DNA of 64,000 bases, from the NCBI RefSeq assembly GCF_008477545.1, contig NZ_VORA01000004.1, forward strand, positions 182,448 through 246,447, given 5' to 3'. Below the pieces are notes generated by a model, which saw only the letters and a list, made by a program, of their open reading frames with translations, was not told where the DNA came from and ran no database searches. This DNA is from Roseibium aestuarii (GTDB lineage Bacteria > Pseudomonadota > Alphaproteobacteria > Rhizobiales > Stappiaceae). Shown here one piece after another: positions 1-7,234 of the stretch (within the stretch, counting starts at the first letter, position 1; every line of letters begins with the position of its first letter). A program made the position numbers and the translations under genes.

Positions 1-200
1 ACCTCCAGCTGCGTGGAAAGCGTGGTCGTCTCCGCAGATCGCGAAACGAAGCTCGGAGACACGAGCTTCTGCGGTGCTCACATCGCGGAGGGGCGCCATC
101 GCGCCGTTGTGGTGGATCTTGTCCGCAATCCCAAGGTCGGAGGCTGTGCGGCGGGCGTGCCACCGGACTTCGTCGGCTTCCGCCTCGTGCGCGACGAGTG
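1..200 (-). other. possible coding remnant running off the left edge
   Basis: On the minus strand one frame stays open from an in-frame stop near position 260 to the window edge and reads with protein-like composition (for example HEAEADEVRWHARR and DKIHHNGAMAPLRD). No ATG is found at its beginning; the only ATG in this frame is well inside. I do not recognise the family. It could be the 5' part of a gene with an unusual start, a decayed gene, or a chance open frame in GC-rich DNA. The opposite strand also has a short open frame here, so the coding call is weak. Confidence 0.2.
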
Positions 201-283
201 ATTTCGCATCTCTGATCGACCTGCCGCCGGTGCCATCGTCTGCCGGCCGGCCTTATGTGTTCGCCAACAGCAGCGTGACAACG

Positions 284-314
284 AAAGAAGCGGCTCCGTC
301 TCCGAAGCCGCTTC
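284..314 (-). terminator. hairpin after pseudoazurin gene
   Basis: A perfect 9-bp inverted repeat (GAAGCGGCT / AGCCGCTTC) with a 10-base loop lies just downstream of the minus-strand pseudoazurin stop. Only a short TTTC follows, so it is a weak-tract intrinsic terminator candidate. Confidence 0.55.
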
Positions 315-340
315 CCTGTTCGCAAAAAGTCTGCGCGAGA

Positions 341-769
341 TCAGTTGGCCTTGGCGAAGATCTCTTCGAAACGGGCCTTGGCCTTTCCGGTCTGCTTGAC
401 GGCCTTTGCGGCTTCCAGGTCCGCATCACCGACCTTGATCAGCGCAACCATGCCCATGCCGTAGTGCGGCGTGCACTTCACGCCATAGGCACCCACCTTC
501 TCGACCACCAGCTCGAAGTCCTTGTTCATCTTGCTCTTGAAGGCCTCGACCCCTTCCGGGATCATGTCCTTGATGCTTTCCACATTGTGGCCCTTGTCGG
601 TCGCGACAAAGTGGATCGTGTCACCCGGCTGCGCAGCGATGAAGCTGGGTTCGAACACCATCGATCCGGATTCGCCCTTGTTGAGCATCTTCACTTCGAA
701 GGTTTCGGCGAAGGCGCCGCCGCTGAGGAGGCAAAGGGCGGCAACTGCCAGGCACGTACGCTTAAACAT
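341..769 (-). CDS. paz: pseudoazurin (type I blue copper protein)
   Basis: A 142-residue periplasmic blue copper protein that carries electrons to denitrification enzymes such as nitrite and nitrous oxide reductase. It has a Sec signal peptide (basic MFKRT start, hydrophobic core, SGGAFA cleavage site), a mature domain starting ETFEVKML, an early copper His in KGHNVESI, and the C-terminal loop [10 protein letters not shown] that supplies Cys, His and Met ligands. Length is normal for pseudoazurin. The frame stays open far upstream, but the signal peptide fixes the start at 769. It diverges from a Crp/Fnr gene, and an FNR-like box lies 72 bases upstream, so anaerobic or NO control is likely. 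The assignment is firm; the exact electron partner is inferred. Confidence 0.95.
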   Translation of the reverse strand: MFKRTCLAVAALCLLSGGAFAETFEVKMLNKGESGSMVFEPSFIAAQPGDTIHFVATDKGHNVESIKDMIPEGVEAFKSKMNKDFELVVEKVGAYGVKCTPHYGMGMVALIKVGDADLEAAKAVKQTGKAKARFEEIFAKAN

Positions 770-840
770 CTGATGTTCCTTTCTGAAATGCCAGTGTTTG
801 TCTTCGCGAACGGTTATGCGGTAAGAAAGCTCTGCGCTCT

Positions 841-854
841 TTGAGCAAAAGCAA
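841..854. promoter_or_regulatory. FNR/NNR-type box between paz and crp
   Basis: TTGAGCAAAAGCAA matches TTG-N8-CAA, the half-site pattern of FNR/DNR/NNR regulators. It lies 72 bases before the pseudoazurin ATG and 15 bases before the crp ATG. It therefore suits activation of paz, and possibly repression or autoregulation of the regulator. The match is direct; function is inferred. Confidence 0.6.
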
Positions 855-868
855 ACTCGGGTGGGGTT

Positions 869-1564
869 ATGAGCAGAATCGACGAGAGCCTTCTCACGGG
901 CATTCCCCCATTCCGGAAGCTGGAGCGCAGCCAGATCCGCGAGATCCTGGATCTGGCGACGGTCCGGCGTTACGAGGAGGGCGAGACCATCTTCGAGGAG
1001 GGCCTCGCTGCGGATCGCTTCTTCCTTCTGCTTGATGGCTACATTCGCGTGACCCGCAACACGCCCGCCGGAGATCAGATCATCGTGCTGCACATCGCTT
1101 CCGGTCAGCTCTTCGGGATTGCTCCGGCTCTTGGCCGCGACACCTATCCGGCCACCGCGACGGCGGCGGTCGAAAGCATCTCCCTGTGCTGGCCACGCCG
1201 ACACTGGCACGAGTTCGCGGAGAAATACGAAGGCTTCGCGACCGAGACCTACAAGGTCGTCGGCGAGCGCATGCAGGGGCTTCATGATCAGGTGGTCGAA
1301 CTGGCCACCAAGGCCGTCGAGCAACGCCTCGCCTCTGCACTCTTGCGCATGGTGAACCAGTCGGGCCGCAAGACGGACCAGGGCATCGAGATTGCGTTCC
1401 CGGTCACGCGCCAGAACATCTCGGAGATGACGGGCACGACCCTGCATACGGTCAGCCGCCTGCTGAGCGCCTGGCAGAAACAGGGCATCGTCGCGAGCAC
1501 CCGCCGCCACATTGTCGTCACCCAGCCTCATCAGCTGGTGCTGTTGAGCGACGCCATCGCCTAG
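869..1564 (+). CDS. Crp/Fnr-family regulator (NnrR/DNR-like)
   Basis: A 231-residue transcription factor with an N-terminal cyclic-nucleotide-binding-like beta-barrel (about residues 15-130), a dimerisation helix (about 130-160) and a C-terminal winged helix-turn-helix whose recognition region reads [20 protein letters not shown]. The N-terminus lacks the Cys cluster of oxygen-sensing FNR, which fits the NnrR/DNR branch that senses NO, usually through haem. It sits between pseudoazurin and the nor genes and next to FNR-like boxes, so it is the probable local activator of paz, nor and nos. NnrR and Nnr are hard to separate by eye, so no symbol is given. Confidence 0.85.
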   Translation: MSRIDESLLTGIPPFRKLERSQIREILDLATVRRYEEGETIFEEGLAADRFFLLLDGYIRVTRNTPAGDQIIVLHIASGQLFGIAPALGRDTYPATATAAVESISLCWPRRHWHEFAEKYEGFATETYKVVGERMQGLHDQVVELATKAVEQRLASALLRMVNQSGRKTDQGIEIAFPVTRQNISEMTGTTLHTVSRLLSAWQKQGIVASTRRHIVVTQPHQLVLLSDAIA

Positions 1565-1577
1565 ACCGGAGCGGCGG

Positions 1578-1844
1578 TCATCCCGTCGGGTCTGTTCGGG
1601 AGAAGGTCTCTCCCGGCTCTGCGGCCATGCGCAACTCGGCACGGAATTCGGCTTCTTCCAGACCATACTCCGCCACGGCATCCAGCACGGTGTGGAACCG
1701 GGCCACGGGACAGCCGTAGCACAGCATCTGGCGGCGGATGAAGACGCCCGGTGTCTCCGGCCAGCGGGCAAAGAGGCACGCCAGCGTCATCGCCGGATCG
1801 TCGATACAGCCTGCGCAAGGCTCTGGGGTCGGGGATGGGAACAT
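1578..1844 (-). CDS. DUF1858-type redox disulfide domain protein
   Basis: An 88-residue protein convergent with the crp gene. The core ([20 protein letters not shown], then [18 protein letters not shown]) matches the small DUF1858 domain, also called the hybrid-cluster-protein-associated redox disulfide domain, with the paired cysteines in CYGC. A second pair, CAGC, lies near the N-terminus. The start at 1844 is preferred because GAGG lies about 8 bases upstream; the frame could extend to 1919 with an Arg-rich stretch. DUF1858 proteins are recurrent beside nitrosative-stress and denitrification genes; their biochemical role is not established. Confidence 0.75.
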   Translation of the reverse strand: MFPSPTPEPCAGCIDDPAMTLACLFARWPETPGVFIRRQMLCYGCPVARFHTVLDAVAEYGLEEAEFRAELRMAAEPGETFSRTDPTG

Positions 1845-1937
1845 GCGCTCAACCTCATGGGTACGGACCCGTTCTGCGGGTCTCCGGTTTTCTCCCCTCC
1901 TGCCGCCCATCCTTCCCATGACAAATCGCTGCGGTCT

Positions 1938-1951
1938 TTGTGCTTGAACAA
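1938..1951. promoter_or_regulatory. FNR/NNR-type box upstream of norC
   Basis: TTGTGCTTGAACAA matches TTG-N8-CAA and lies 61 bases before the norC ATG. This is a fitting distance for activation of the nor operon by the Crp/Fnr protein encoded just upstream. Confidence 0.6.
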
Positions 1952-2012
1952 CATCTGACGCAACGCAAGCCCCTAGGTTTTGCCGGTCCGCAACTCAAGA
2001 TGGGACCGGCTC

Positions 2013-2465
2013 ATGTCAGAGATCCTAACAAAGTCGCGGGCCAGGAACGTTTTCTACGGGGGATCTCTCTTCTTCGTGGCGGTGTTCGTGGTCCTCACAA
2101 TCCAAAGTCACAACTACGTCGTGTCGACCTCGACGTCCGATCTGCCGCTCACCGACGAGGTGAAGCTCGGCAAGGAGGTCTGGGAGCGACACAGCTGCAT
2201 CAACTGCCACACGCTGCATGGCGAGGGGGCGTATTTCGCGCCCGAGCTGGGCAACGTGATGACCCGCTGGGGCGTCTATGACGATCCGCAGGGCGCCTAC
2301 GAAACCCTCGACGCCTGGATGAAGGCGCAGCCCTCAGGCATCGAAGGCCGTCGCCAGATGCCCTCCTTCGACATCACGGACGAGGAAATGCGCGGCCTGG
2401 CCGAGTTCCTGCGCTGGGCGGATCACACCGATACCCAGGACTGGCCGCCGAATGACGCGGGCTGA
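2013..2465 (+). CDS. norC: nitric oxide reductase subunit C (cytochrome c)
   Basis: A 150-residue membrane-anchored monohaem cytochrome c, the small subunit of cytochrome c-dependent nitric oxide reductase. An N-terminal membrane segment (about residues 12-32, starting RNVFYGGSLFF) anchors a periplasmic domain with the haem motif CINCH and a distal Met in RRQMPSF. It receives electrons from cytochrome c or pseudoazurin and passes them to NorB. The ATG at 2013 gives the usual N-terminus MSEILTKSRARN; an earlier in-frame start would add 11 atypical residues. norB follows 12 bases later. Confidence 0.95.
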   Translation: MSEILTKSRARNVFYGGSLFFVAVFVVLTIQSHNYVVSTSTSDLPLTDEVKLGKEVWERHSCINCHTLHGEGAYFAPELGNVMTRWGVYDDPQGAYETLDAWMKAQPSGIEGRRQMPSFDITDEEMRGLAEFLRWADHTDTQDWPPNDAG

Positions 2466-2477
2466 GGGAGGTTCATC

Positions 2478-3833
2478 ATGAAATACGCATCCCAGAAGGT
2501 CGCTCTCGCCTATTTTCTCGTGGCGATGGCCCTGTTCGCGATCCAGGTGCTGGGCGGTCTGCTCGCAGGCTGGATCTACGTCTCTCCAAACACGTTGTCG
2601 GAGCTTCTGCCCTTCAATGTCATCCGCATGCTCCACACCAACTCACTGATCGTGTGGTTGCTGCTCGGGTTCTTCGGTGCCGCCTACTATCTGGTGCCCG
2701 AGGAAAGCGAGCGTGAGCTCTATTCGGTGAAACTGGCCTGGATCCAGCTGGCGATCCTCGTGGTGGGCACGCTGGGCGCCGTGGTCAGTTATCTGGTCGG
2801 CATCCACGGTGGCCGCGAGTTTCTCGAACAGCCCCTGTGGGTCAAGCTCGGCATTCTCGTCGCGGCGGTGATCTTCCTCGTCAACATCTCGCTGACCGTT
2901 CTGGCCGGGCGCAAGACGGCAATCACCAACGTGCTCCTCATGGGGCTGTGGATGCTGTCGCTGCTGTGGATCTTTGCCTTCATCAATCCCTCGAACCTCA
3001 GCCTCGACAAGATGTACTGGTGGTTCATTGTCCATCTGTGGGTGGAAGGCACCTGGGAACTGGTGATGGCCGCGATCCTGGCCTTCCTGCTTCTGAAGCT
3101 GACCGGTGTCGACCGGGAAGTCATCGAGAAGTGGCTCTATGTGATCGTGGCCACCGCCCTGTTCTCGGGCATTCTGGGAACCGGTCACCACTTCTACTGG
3201 ATCGGTCTGCCGGCCTATTGGCAGTGGATCGGCTCCATCTTCTCGACGCTGGAAGTCGCCCCGTTCTTCGCCATGATGAGCTTTGCCTTTCTCATGGTCT
3301 GGAAGGGCCGTCGCAACCATCCCAACAAGGCCGCGCTCCTGTGGTCGCTCGGTTCGTCGACGGTTGCCTTCTTTGGCGCGGGTGTCTGGGGCTTCCTGCA
3401 CACCCTGCACGGGGTCAACTACTACACCCACGGCACTCAGGTGACGGCAGCCCACGGGCACCTGGCGTTCTATGGCGCCTATGTCGCCCTGAACCTGGCG
3501 ATCTTCACCTATGCCATGCCGGTCCTGCGCGGGCGGGAGCCCTACAATCAGGTCCTCAACATGGCCAGCTTCTGGCTCATGACCGGGGGCGTGGCCTTCA
3601 TGACCTTCGTTCTCACCTTCGCCGGCACGATCCAGACCCATCTGCAGCGGGTGATGGGCGACTATTACATGGACGTGCAGAGCCAGCTCGACCTCTTCTA
3701 CATGATGCGCTTCGGCGCCGGGGTCGCGGTGGTTCTGGGGGCTCTCCTGTTCATCTACAGCCTGCTTGTGCCGGGTCGTGAACTCGTCGCCCAGGGCAAG
3801 GCCGAACAGGCTCCGGAGGGAGGTGCAGCATGA
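2478..3833 (+). CDS. norB: nitric oxide reductase subunit B
   Basis: A 451-residue catalytic subunit of cNOR, of the haem-copper oxidase superfamily, reducing 2 NO to N2O at a haem b3/non-haem iron centre. It is almost wholly hydrophobic with about 12 membrane helices. Visible family landmarks include MLHTNSLIVWLL (haem-ligand region), HLWVEGTWELVMAAI with the active-site His and the NOR-specific glutamates, GTGHHFYWIG, and HGHLAFYGAYVALNL. Length is typical. GGGAGG precedes the ATG. Its stop overlaps the start of norQ in ATGA, indicating translational coupling within norCBQD. Confidence 0.96.
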   Translation: MKYASQKVALAYFLVAMALFAIQVLGGLLAGWIYVSPNTLSELLPFNVIRMLHTNSLIVWLLLGFFGAAYYLVPEESERELYSVKLAWIQLAILVVGTLGAVVSYLVGIHGGREFLEQPLWVKLGILVAAVIFLVNISLTVLAGRKTAITNVLLMGLWMLSLLWIFAFINPSNLSLDKMYWWFIVHLWVEGTWELVMAAILAFLLLKLTGVDREVIEKWLYVIVATALFSGILGTGHHFYWIGLPAYWQWIGSIFSTLEVAPFFAMMSFAFLMVWKGRRNHPNKAALLWSLGSSTVAFFGAGVWGFLHTLHGVNYYTHGTQVTAAHGHLAFYGAYVALNLAIFTYAMPVLRGREPYNQVLNMASFWLMTGGVAFMTFVLTFAGTIQTHLQRVMGDYYMDVQSQLDLFYMMRFGAGVAVVLGALLFIYSLLVPGRELVAQGKAEQAPEGGAA

Positions 3834-4636
3834 ACGCCATCCCCTCGCCCCTGCATCGTACCGACGTGCCGTTCTATCGACCCGTCGGGAATGAGTGCAC
3901 GCTCTTCGAAACCGCTTACACCAATGGTTTGCCCCTTCTTCTGAAGGGGCCGACCGGCTGCGGGAAAACCCGGTTTGTCGAGCACATGGCCGCACGCCTT
4001 GGCCGGCCCCTCTACACCGTCGCCTGCCATGACGACCTGTCGGCGGCGGATCTGATCGGTCGCTACCTGCTGCGTGGGGGCGAAACCGAATGGGTGGACG
4101 GACCTCTTACGAGGGCCGTCCGGGAAGGGGCAATCTGCTATCTCGACGAGGTGGTGGAAGCCCGCAAGGACGTCACGGTGGTTCTCCATCCGCTGACGGA
4201 CAACCGGCGCGTCCTTCCCATCGACCGCACGGGAGAGCTGCTCCAGGCGCCGCCGGAGTTCATGCTGGTTGCCAGCTACAACCCGGGCTACCAGAACATT
4301 CTGAAGCGTCTGAAGCCCTCCACGCGCCAGCGCTTCCTGTCCATCGGCTTCACCTTCCCGGATCCGGCCACGGAAACCGCGGTCGTCGCACGCGAGAGCG
4401 GCCTTTCGGACGACCGCGTGGCGGTTCTGGTGCGGCTCGCGGGGCGCATCCGGACTCTCTCGGGCATGGATCTGGAAGAGGGGGTCTCCACGCGCCTTCT
4501 GATCTATGCGGCCACGCTGATCGCAGGCGGACTGTCCGTCGATCGGGCGCTCGAGGCCGCCGTGATCGAGCCCATGACCGATGAACCCGACGTGCAGCAG
4601 GCCCTGCGGGACCTGATCGCCTCGGTCTACGGCTAG
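3830..4636 (+). CDS. norQ: NorQ, MoxR-type AAA+ ATPase for NOR assembly
   Basis: A 268-residue MoxR-family AAA+ ATPase that acts with NorD to insert or activate the non-haem iron of NorB. Walker A is GPTGCGKTR (about residues 40-48), Walker B is ICYLDEVVEAR, sensor 1 lies in LVASYNPGYQ, and an arginine-finger region is in KPSTRQRFLSI. It overlaps norB by 4 bases and is followed closely by norD, the usual order. It is a cytoplasmic chaperone. The NorQ/CbbQ/NirQ identity is set by context as well as sequence. Confidence 0.94.
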   Translation: MNAIPSPLHRTDVPFYRPVGNECTLFETAYTNGLPLLLKGPTGCGKTRFVEHMAARLGRPLYTVACHDDLSAADLIGRYLLRGGETEWVDGPLTRAVREGAICYLDEVVEARKDVTVVLHPLTDNRRVLPIDRTGELLQAPPEFMLVASYNPGYQNILKRLKPSTRQRFLSIGFTFPDPATETAVVARESGLSDDRVAVLVRLAGRIRTLSGMDLEEGVSTRLLIYAATLIAGGLSVDRALEAAVIEPMTDEPDVQQALRDLIASVYG

Positions 4637-4645
4637 GAGGTGGCC

Positions 4646-6559
4646 ATGTTCAATCCCCTCGATCTGCTGGAACCCGAGGAGGCGGTCGGCAATCTGTGGC
4701 ACGACTGGGCAAGCCGCCTGGCTGCCGAGCGTGGGAACGAGGCTGAAGCCGTCCATCTCGATCAGGTCCGGACCAGCGTTGCCGTGCTCTTTCGGGCGCT
4801 CGGTGGTGAAGGGGGGATCGAAATCTGCGAGGCGGTTCCGGTGCCCGCTCGTCACCGCCTGAGCGTGGCGCACCGGCTTGGCGATTCCCGGCAGATGGTG
4901 ACCCCGGCCCGTTTCGACGGAAGCCGGCTCCACCTGCCGGCGCGGATCGATACCTTCTCCTCCGCCGGGTTGAACCGGGCCGCCTATCTCTGGATCGCTG
5001 CGCTGGCAGCCCGCACCGAGCAGCTGCCGCTCTGGCCGGAGGATCCGCTGGCGGCCGACGTGGCGCAGGTCCGCGCGCTCGGGCGCGCGACCGCGCAGGT
5101 GGTCGCTGCATGTCCGGGCCTGCTCAAGGCCTATGTCGAGCTGAAACGGGAGCTTCTCGATCTGTGGCGGCCCGATCCCCATGGCGCGGACGAGGTCGCC
5201 CTTTGCGAATTGGTTCGGCACGCGCTTGGCGGGGATGCGCCCCAGACCGCGAGGGCCGACGTGCTGGAGCATCTGGATCTGAAGGACATCAGGTCGTCCG
5301 GATCCTACCAATCGCCCCCCGACATCCCCATCTGGCCGCGCCTCGGTGGCAGGTCGGCCGTCGCGGGGGCCTGTCCCGACGACCCTGGTCAGGCGCCTCC
5401 GGGTGCGGCCACCACGACCAGGAAGATGGCCCGCCGCGAGAACCGCGACCAGACAAACCGTCGGGACAGTTTCATTGTCTATCGGTTCGAGGCCATCCTG
5501 AGCTGGGTCGAGAGCCTCAACCTGCATCGTCCGGTGGAAGACGACGACGAGGACAATGCGGCCAAGGCGGCGGAAGATCAGGATGATCTCGTCCTCTCGC
5601 AGCAGGACAAGAAGGCCGCGACCCGTCTGCGCCTGCACCTCGACCTGTCGCCGCAGGATGCCGAGCACGAACGGCTGTCCGAGGGCCTGCTCTATCCGGA
5701 GTGGGATCATCGTGCACGCGCTTACCTGCCCGACCAATGCCGGGTTCTGGAAGCGGACGCCTCGGGGCAGCCCTGCCACGACCCGAAGGCCAATCCCGCC
5801 CTCGTCGAACGGGTGCGCCGGCAATTCGAGGCTCTGCATCCCGGGCGCGTCGTGCTGCCGCGTCAGGTCGACGGGGCCGAGCTGGACCTCGATCAGGTGG
5901 TCGCGAGCCGGGTCGCCCTGCGCACGACCGGCGAAAGTCAGGACCGGATCTACAGGCAGGCCAAGTCCGTGGAGCGCGATCTCGCCGTGGCGATCCTGAT
6001 GGACTGCTCCCGTTCGACCGAGGCGGTCATCGGAGACAGGTCCATAATCGACACCGCACGCGAGGCCCTGCTGGCGCTCACCGCCGGCATCGAGACCGCA
6101 GGCGACCGGGTGGGCGTATGGGGGTTCTCGTCCCTGCGCCGAGACCGGGTGTTCCTGTCCCGCTGCAAGATGTTCGACCAGCGCATGATGGAAGAGGTGC
6201 GGGACCGGATCGCGTCCCTGAGGCCGGGACATTACACCCGGCTCGGCACGGCCATCCGGCATGTGTCGGCGCGGCTGAACGAGGAGAAGGCAGCGCGCAA
6301 GCTGCTTCTCGTGCTGACGGACGGAAAGCCGAACGATCTCGACCACTATGAAGGAATTTACGGCATCGAGGACAGCCGCATGGCTGTGCGCGAGGCGCGC
6401 CAGGCCGGGCAGTCCGTCCACGGCATCGTCGTGGATGCGGACGGGCAGGACTGGTTCGCCCGCATCTTCGGCCGGGCCGGCTTCACGCTTCTGCCGGACC
6501 CTGCCCGTCTGATCAGGGCCCTGCCCAGGATCTACACCACGCTGATCGAGGAGAATTGA
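4646..6559 (+). CDS. norD: NorD, von Willebrand A-domain NOR activation protein
   Basis: A 637-residue partner of NorQ. The N-terminal half is helical and unremarkable. An acidic low-complexity patch (EDDDEDNAAKAAEDQDD, about residues 300-317) precedes the C-terminal VWA domain, whose metal site is seen in LMDCSRSTEA (about residue 453) and LVLTDGKPNDL. AGGAGG lies 5 bases before the ATG at 4646; a GTG six bases earlier is less likely because it overlaps the ribosome site. NorQ-NorD pairs remodel NorB at the membrane. It completes norCBQD and precedes two small membrane proteins. Confidence 0.93.
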   Translation: MFNPLDLLEPEEAVGNLWHDWASRLAAERGNEAEAVHLDQVRTSVAVLFRALGGEGGIEICEAVPVPARHRLSVAHRLGDSRQMVTPARFDGSRLHLPARIDTFSSAGLNRAAYLWIAALAARTEQLPLWPEDPLAADVAQVRALGRATAQVVAACPGLLKAYVELKRELLDLWRPDPHGADEVALCELVRHALGGDAPQTARADVLEHLDLKDIRSSGSYQSPPDIPIWPRLGGRSAVAGACPDDPGQAPPGAATTTRKMARRENRDQTNRRDSFIVYRFEAILSWVESLNLHRPVEDDDEDNAAKAAEDQDDLVLSQQDKKAATRLRLHLDLSPQDAEHERLSEGLLYPEWDHRARAYLPDQCRVLEADASGQPCHDPKANPALVERVRRQFEALHPGRVVLPRQVDGAELDLDQVVASRVALRTTGESQDRIYRQAKSVERDLAVAILMDCSRSTEAVIGDRSIIDTAREALLALTAGIETAGDRVGVWGFSSLRRDRVFLSRCKMFDQRMMEEVRDRIASLRPGHYTRLGTAIRHVSARLNEEKAARKLLLVLTDGKPNDLDHYEGIYGIEDSRMAVREARQAGQSVHGIVVDADGQDWFARIFGRAGFTLLPDPARLIRALPRIYTTLIEEN

Positions 6560-6560
6560 G

Positions 6561-6755
6561 ATGAAGGCCGTGCCATTGGGGGCGGCAGTGCTCGCCCTGA
6601 CTGCCCTGCTGCCCACCCGCGCAGCCCTTGCCGCCGCCTTCTCGCGGCCCGTTCCCAATGCGCAGACAGGAACGGCGGAGATGTGGTTCCTTGCTGCGTC
6701 CCTCGGTCTGGTGCTTGCCCTGCTGGCGGTGCACTGGCTGGTGGCCAGACGATGA
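6561..6755 (+). CDS. small membrane protein of the nor operon
   Basis: A 64-residue protein starting one base after the norD stop. An N-terminal hydrophobic segment ending in TRAALAAAF looks like a signal or first membrane helix; a second helix (MWFLAASLGLVLALLAVHWL) spans most of the C-terminus. It holds the place that norE/norF or nnrT-like small genes take in other alphaproteobacteria. I cannot tell which family applies. It overlaps the next gene by ATGA. A role in NOR assembly or stability is inferred from position only. Confidence 0.7.
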   Translation: MKAVPLGAAVLALTALLPTRAALAAAFSRPVPNAQTGTAEMWFLAASLGLVLALLAVHWLVARR

Positions 6756-6991
6756 GAACCCGGCCCGGCTGGAAACTTCTCGCCGGCATCTATCCCTTCG
6801 CGGCGGGAGCGGCGGGGGTGAACCTGTTCTTCGCCTCGCTGATCCTGAGCTGGATCGGCTGGCCGGTCCTCTCCCCGGCTCAGGCCCTCGCGGGAGGGCT
6901 GGTTCTGGGGCTCCCCGCCACCTGGGCTTTTGCCTGCCACATCCGGAACCTCATCGATCAGGCCGAAGGCGATCGCTTACCGCGGTCCTGA
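6752..6991 (+). CDS. small two-helix membrane protein of the nor operon
   Basis: A 79-residue protein with two predicted membrane helices (about residues 9-33 and 41-65) and a charged C-terminal tail (DQAEGDRLPRS). It is translationally coupled to the preceding 64-residue gene by an ATGA overlap, so both are likely made with the NOR operon. The family is not recognised with certainty; NnrT- or NorF-like small proteins are candidates by position. The frame opens earlier, but the overlap sets the start. Confidence 0.65.
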   Translation: MRTRPGWKLLAGIYPFAAGAAGVNLFFASLILSWIGWPVLSPAQALAGGLVLGLPATWAFACHIRNLIDQAEGDRLPRS

Positions 6992-7038
6992 TCGGCGCAT
7001 CTTTTCAATATATTCCGGAACGGCAGTCCGTGAGTTGT

Positions 7039-7052
7039 TTGTCCCAGAACAA
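7039..7052. promoter_or_regulatory. FNR/NNR-type box upstream of nosR
   Basis: TTGTCCCAGAACAA matches TTG-N8-CAA. It lies in the non-coding stretch between the nor and nos genes, about 180 bases before nosR, so a long leader would follow it. Confidence 0.6.
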
Positions 7053-7234
7053 CGTTCGGCCTGTCACACATACCTATCGTCCCACCCATCGGGACCAGGC
7101 GCCGCGTCCCCCACAGGACGCGTGGGCAGCATCGTTCCGACCTTCGAAATATGCCGGCAGGCATGCGGGCGGGCCCTCCCGGCTTCGGGCGGCCGGCTTG
7201 CAGGGCCGCTTGGCCGCAAGTCTGGAACGTGGAT

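Noticed and set aside
341..1771. 476-residue version of the pseudoazurin frame
   Set aside because: The upstream part lies antisense to the crp gene; signal peptide and length of the family set the start at 769.
3755..6940. 1061-residue open frame on the minus strand opposite norQ and norD
   Set aside because: GC-rich third-position shadow; no family signal, and norQ and norD on the plus strand have full motifs.
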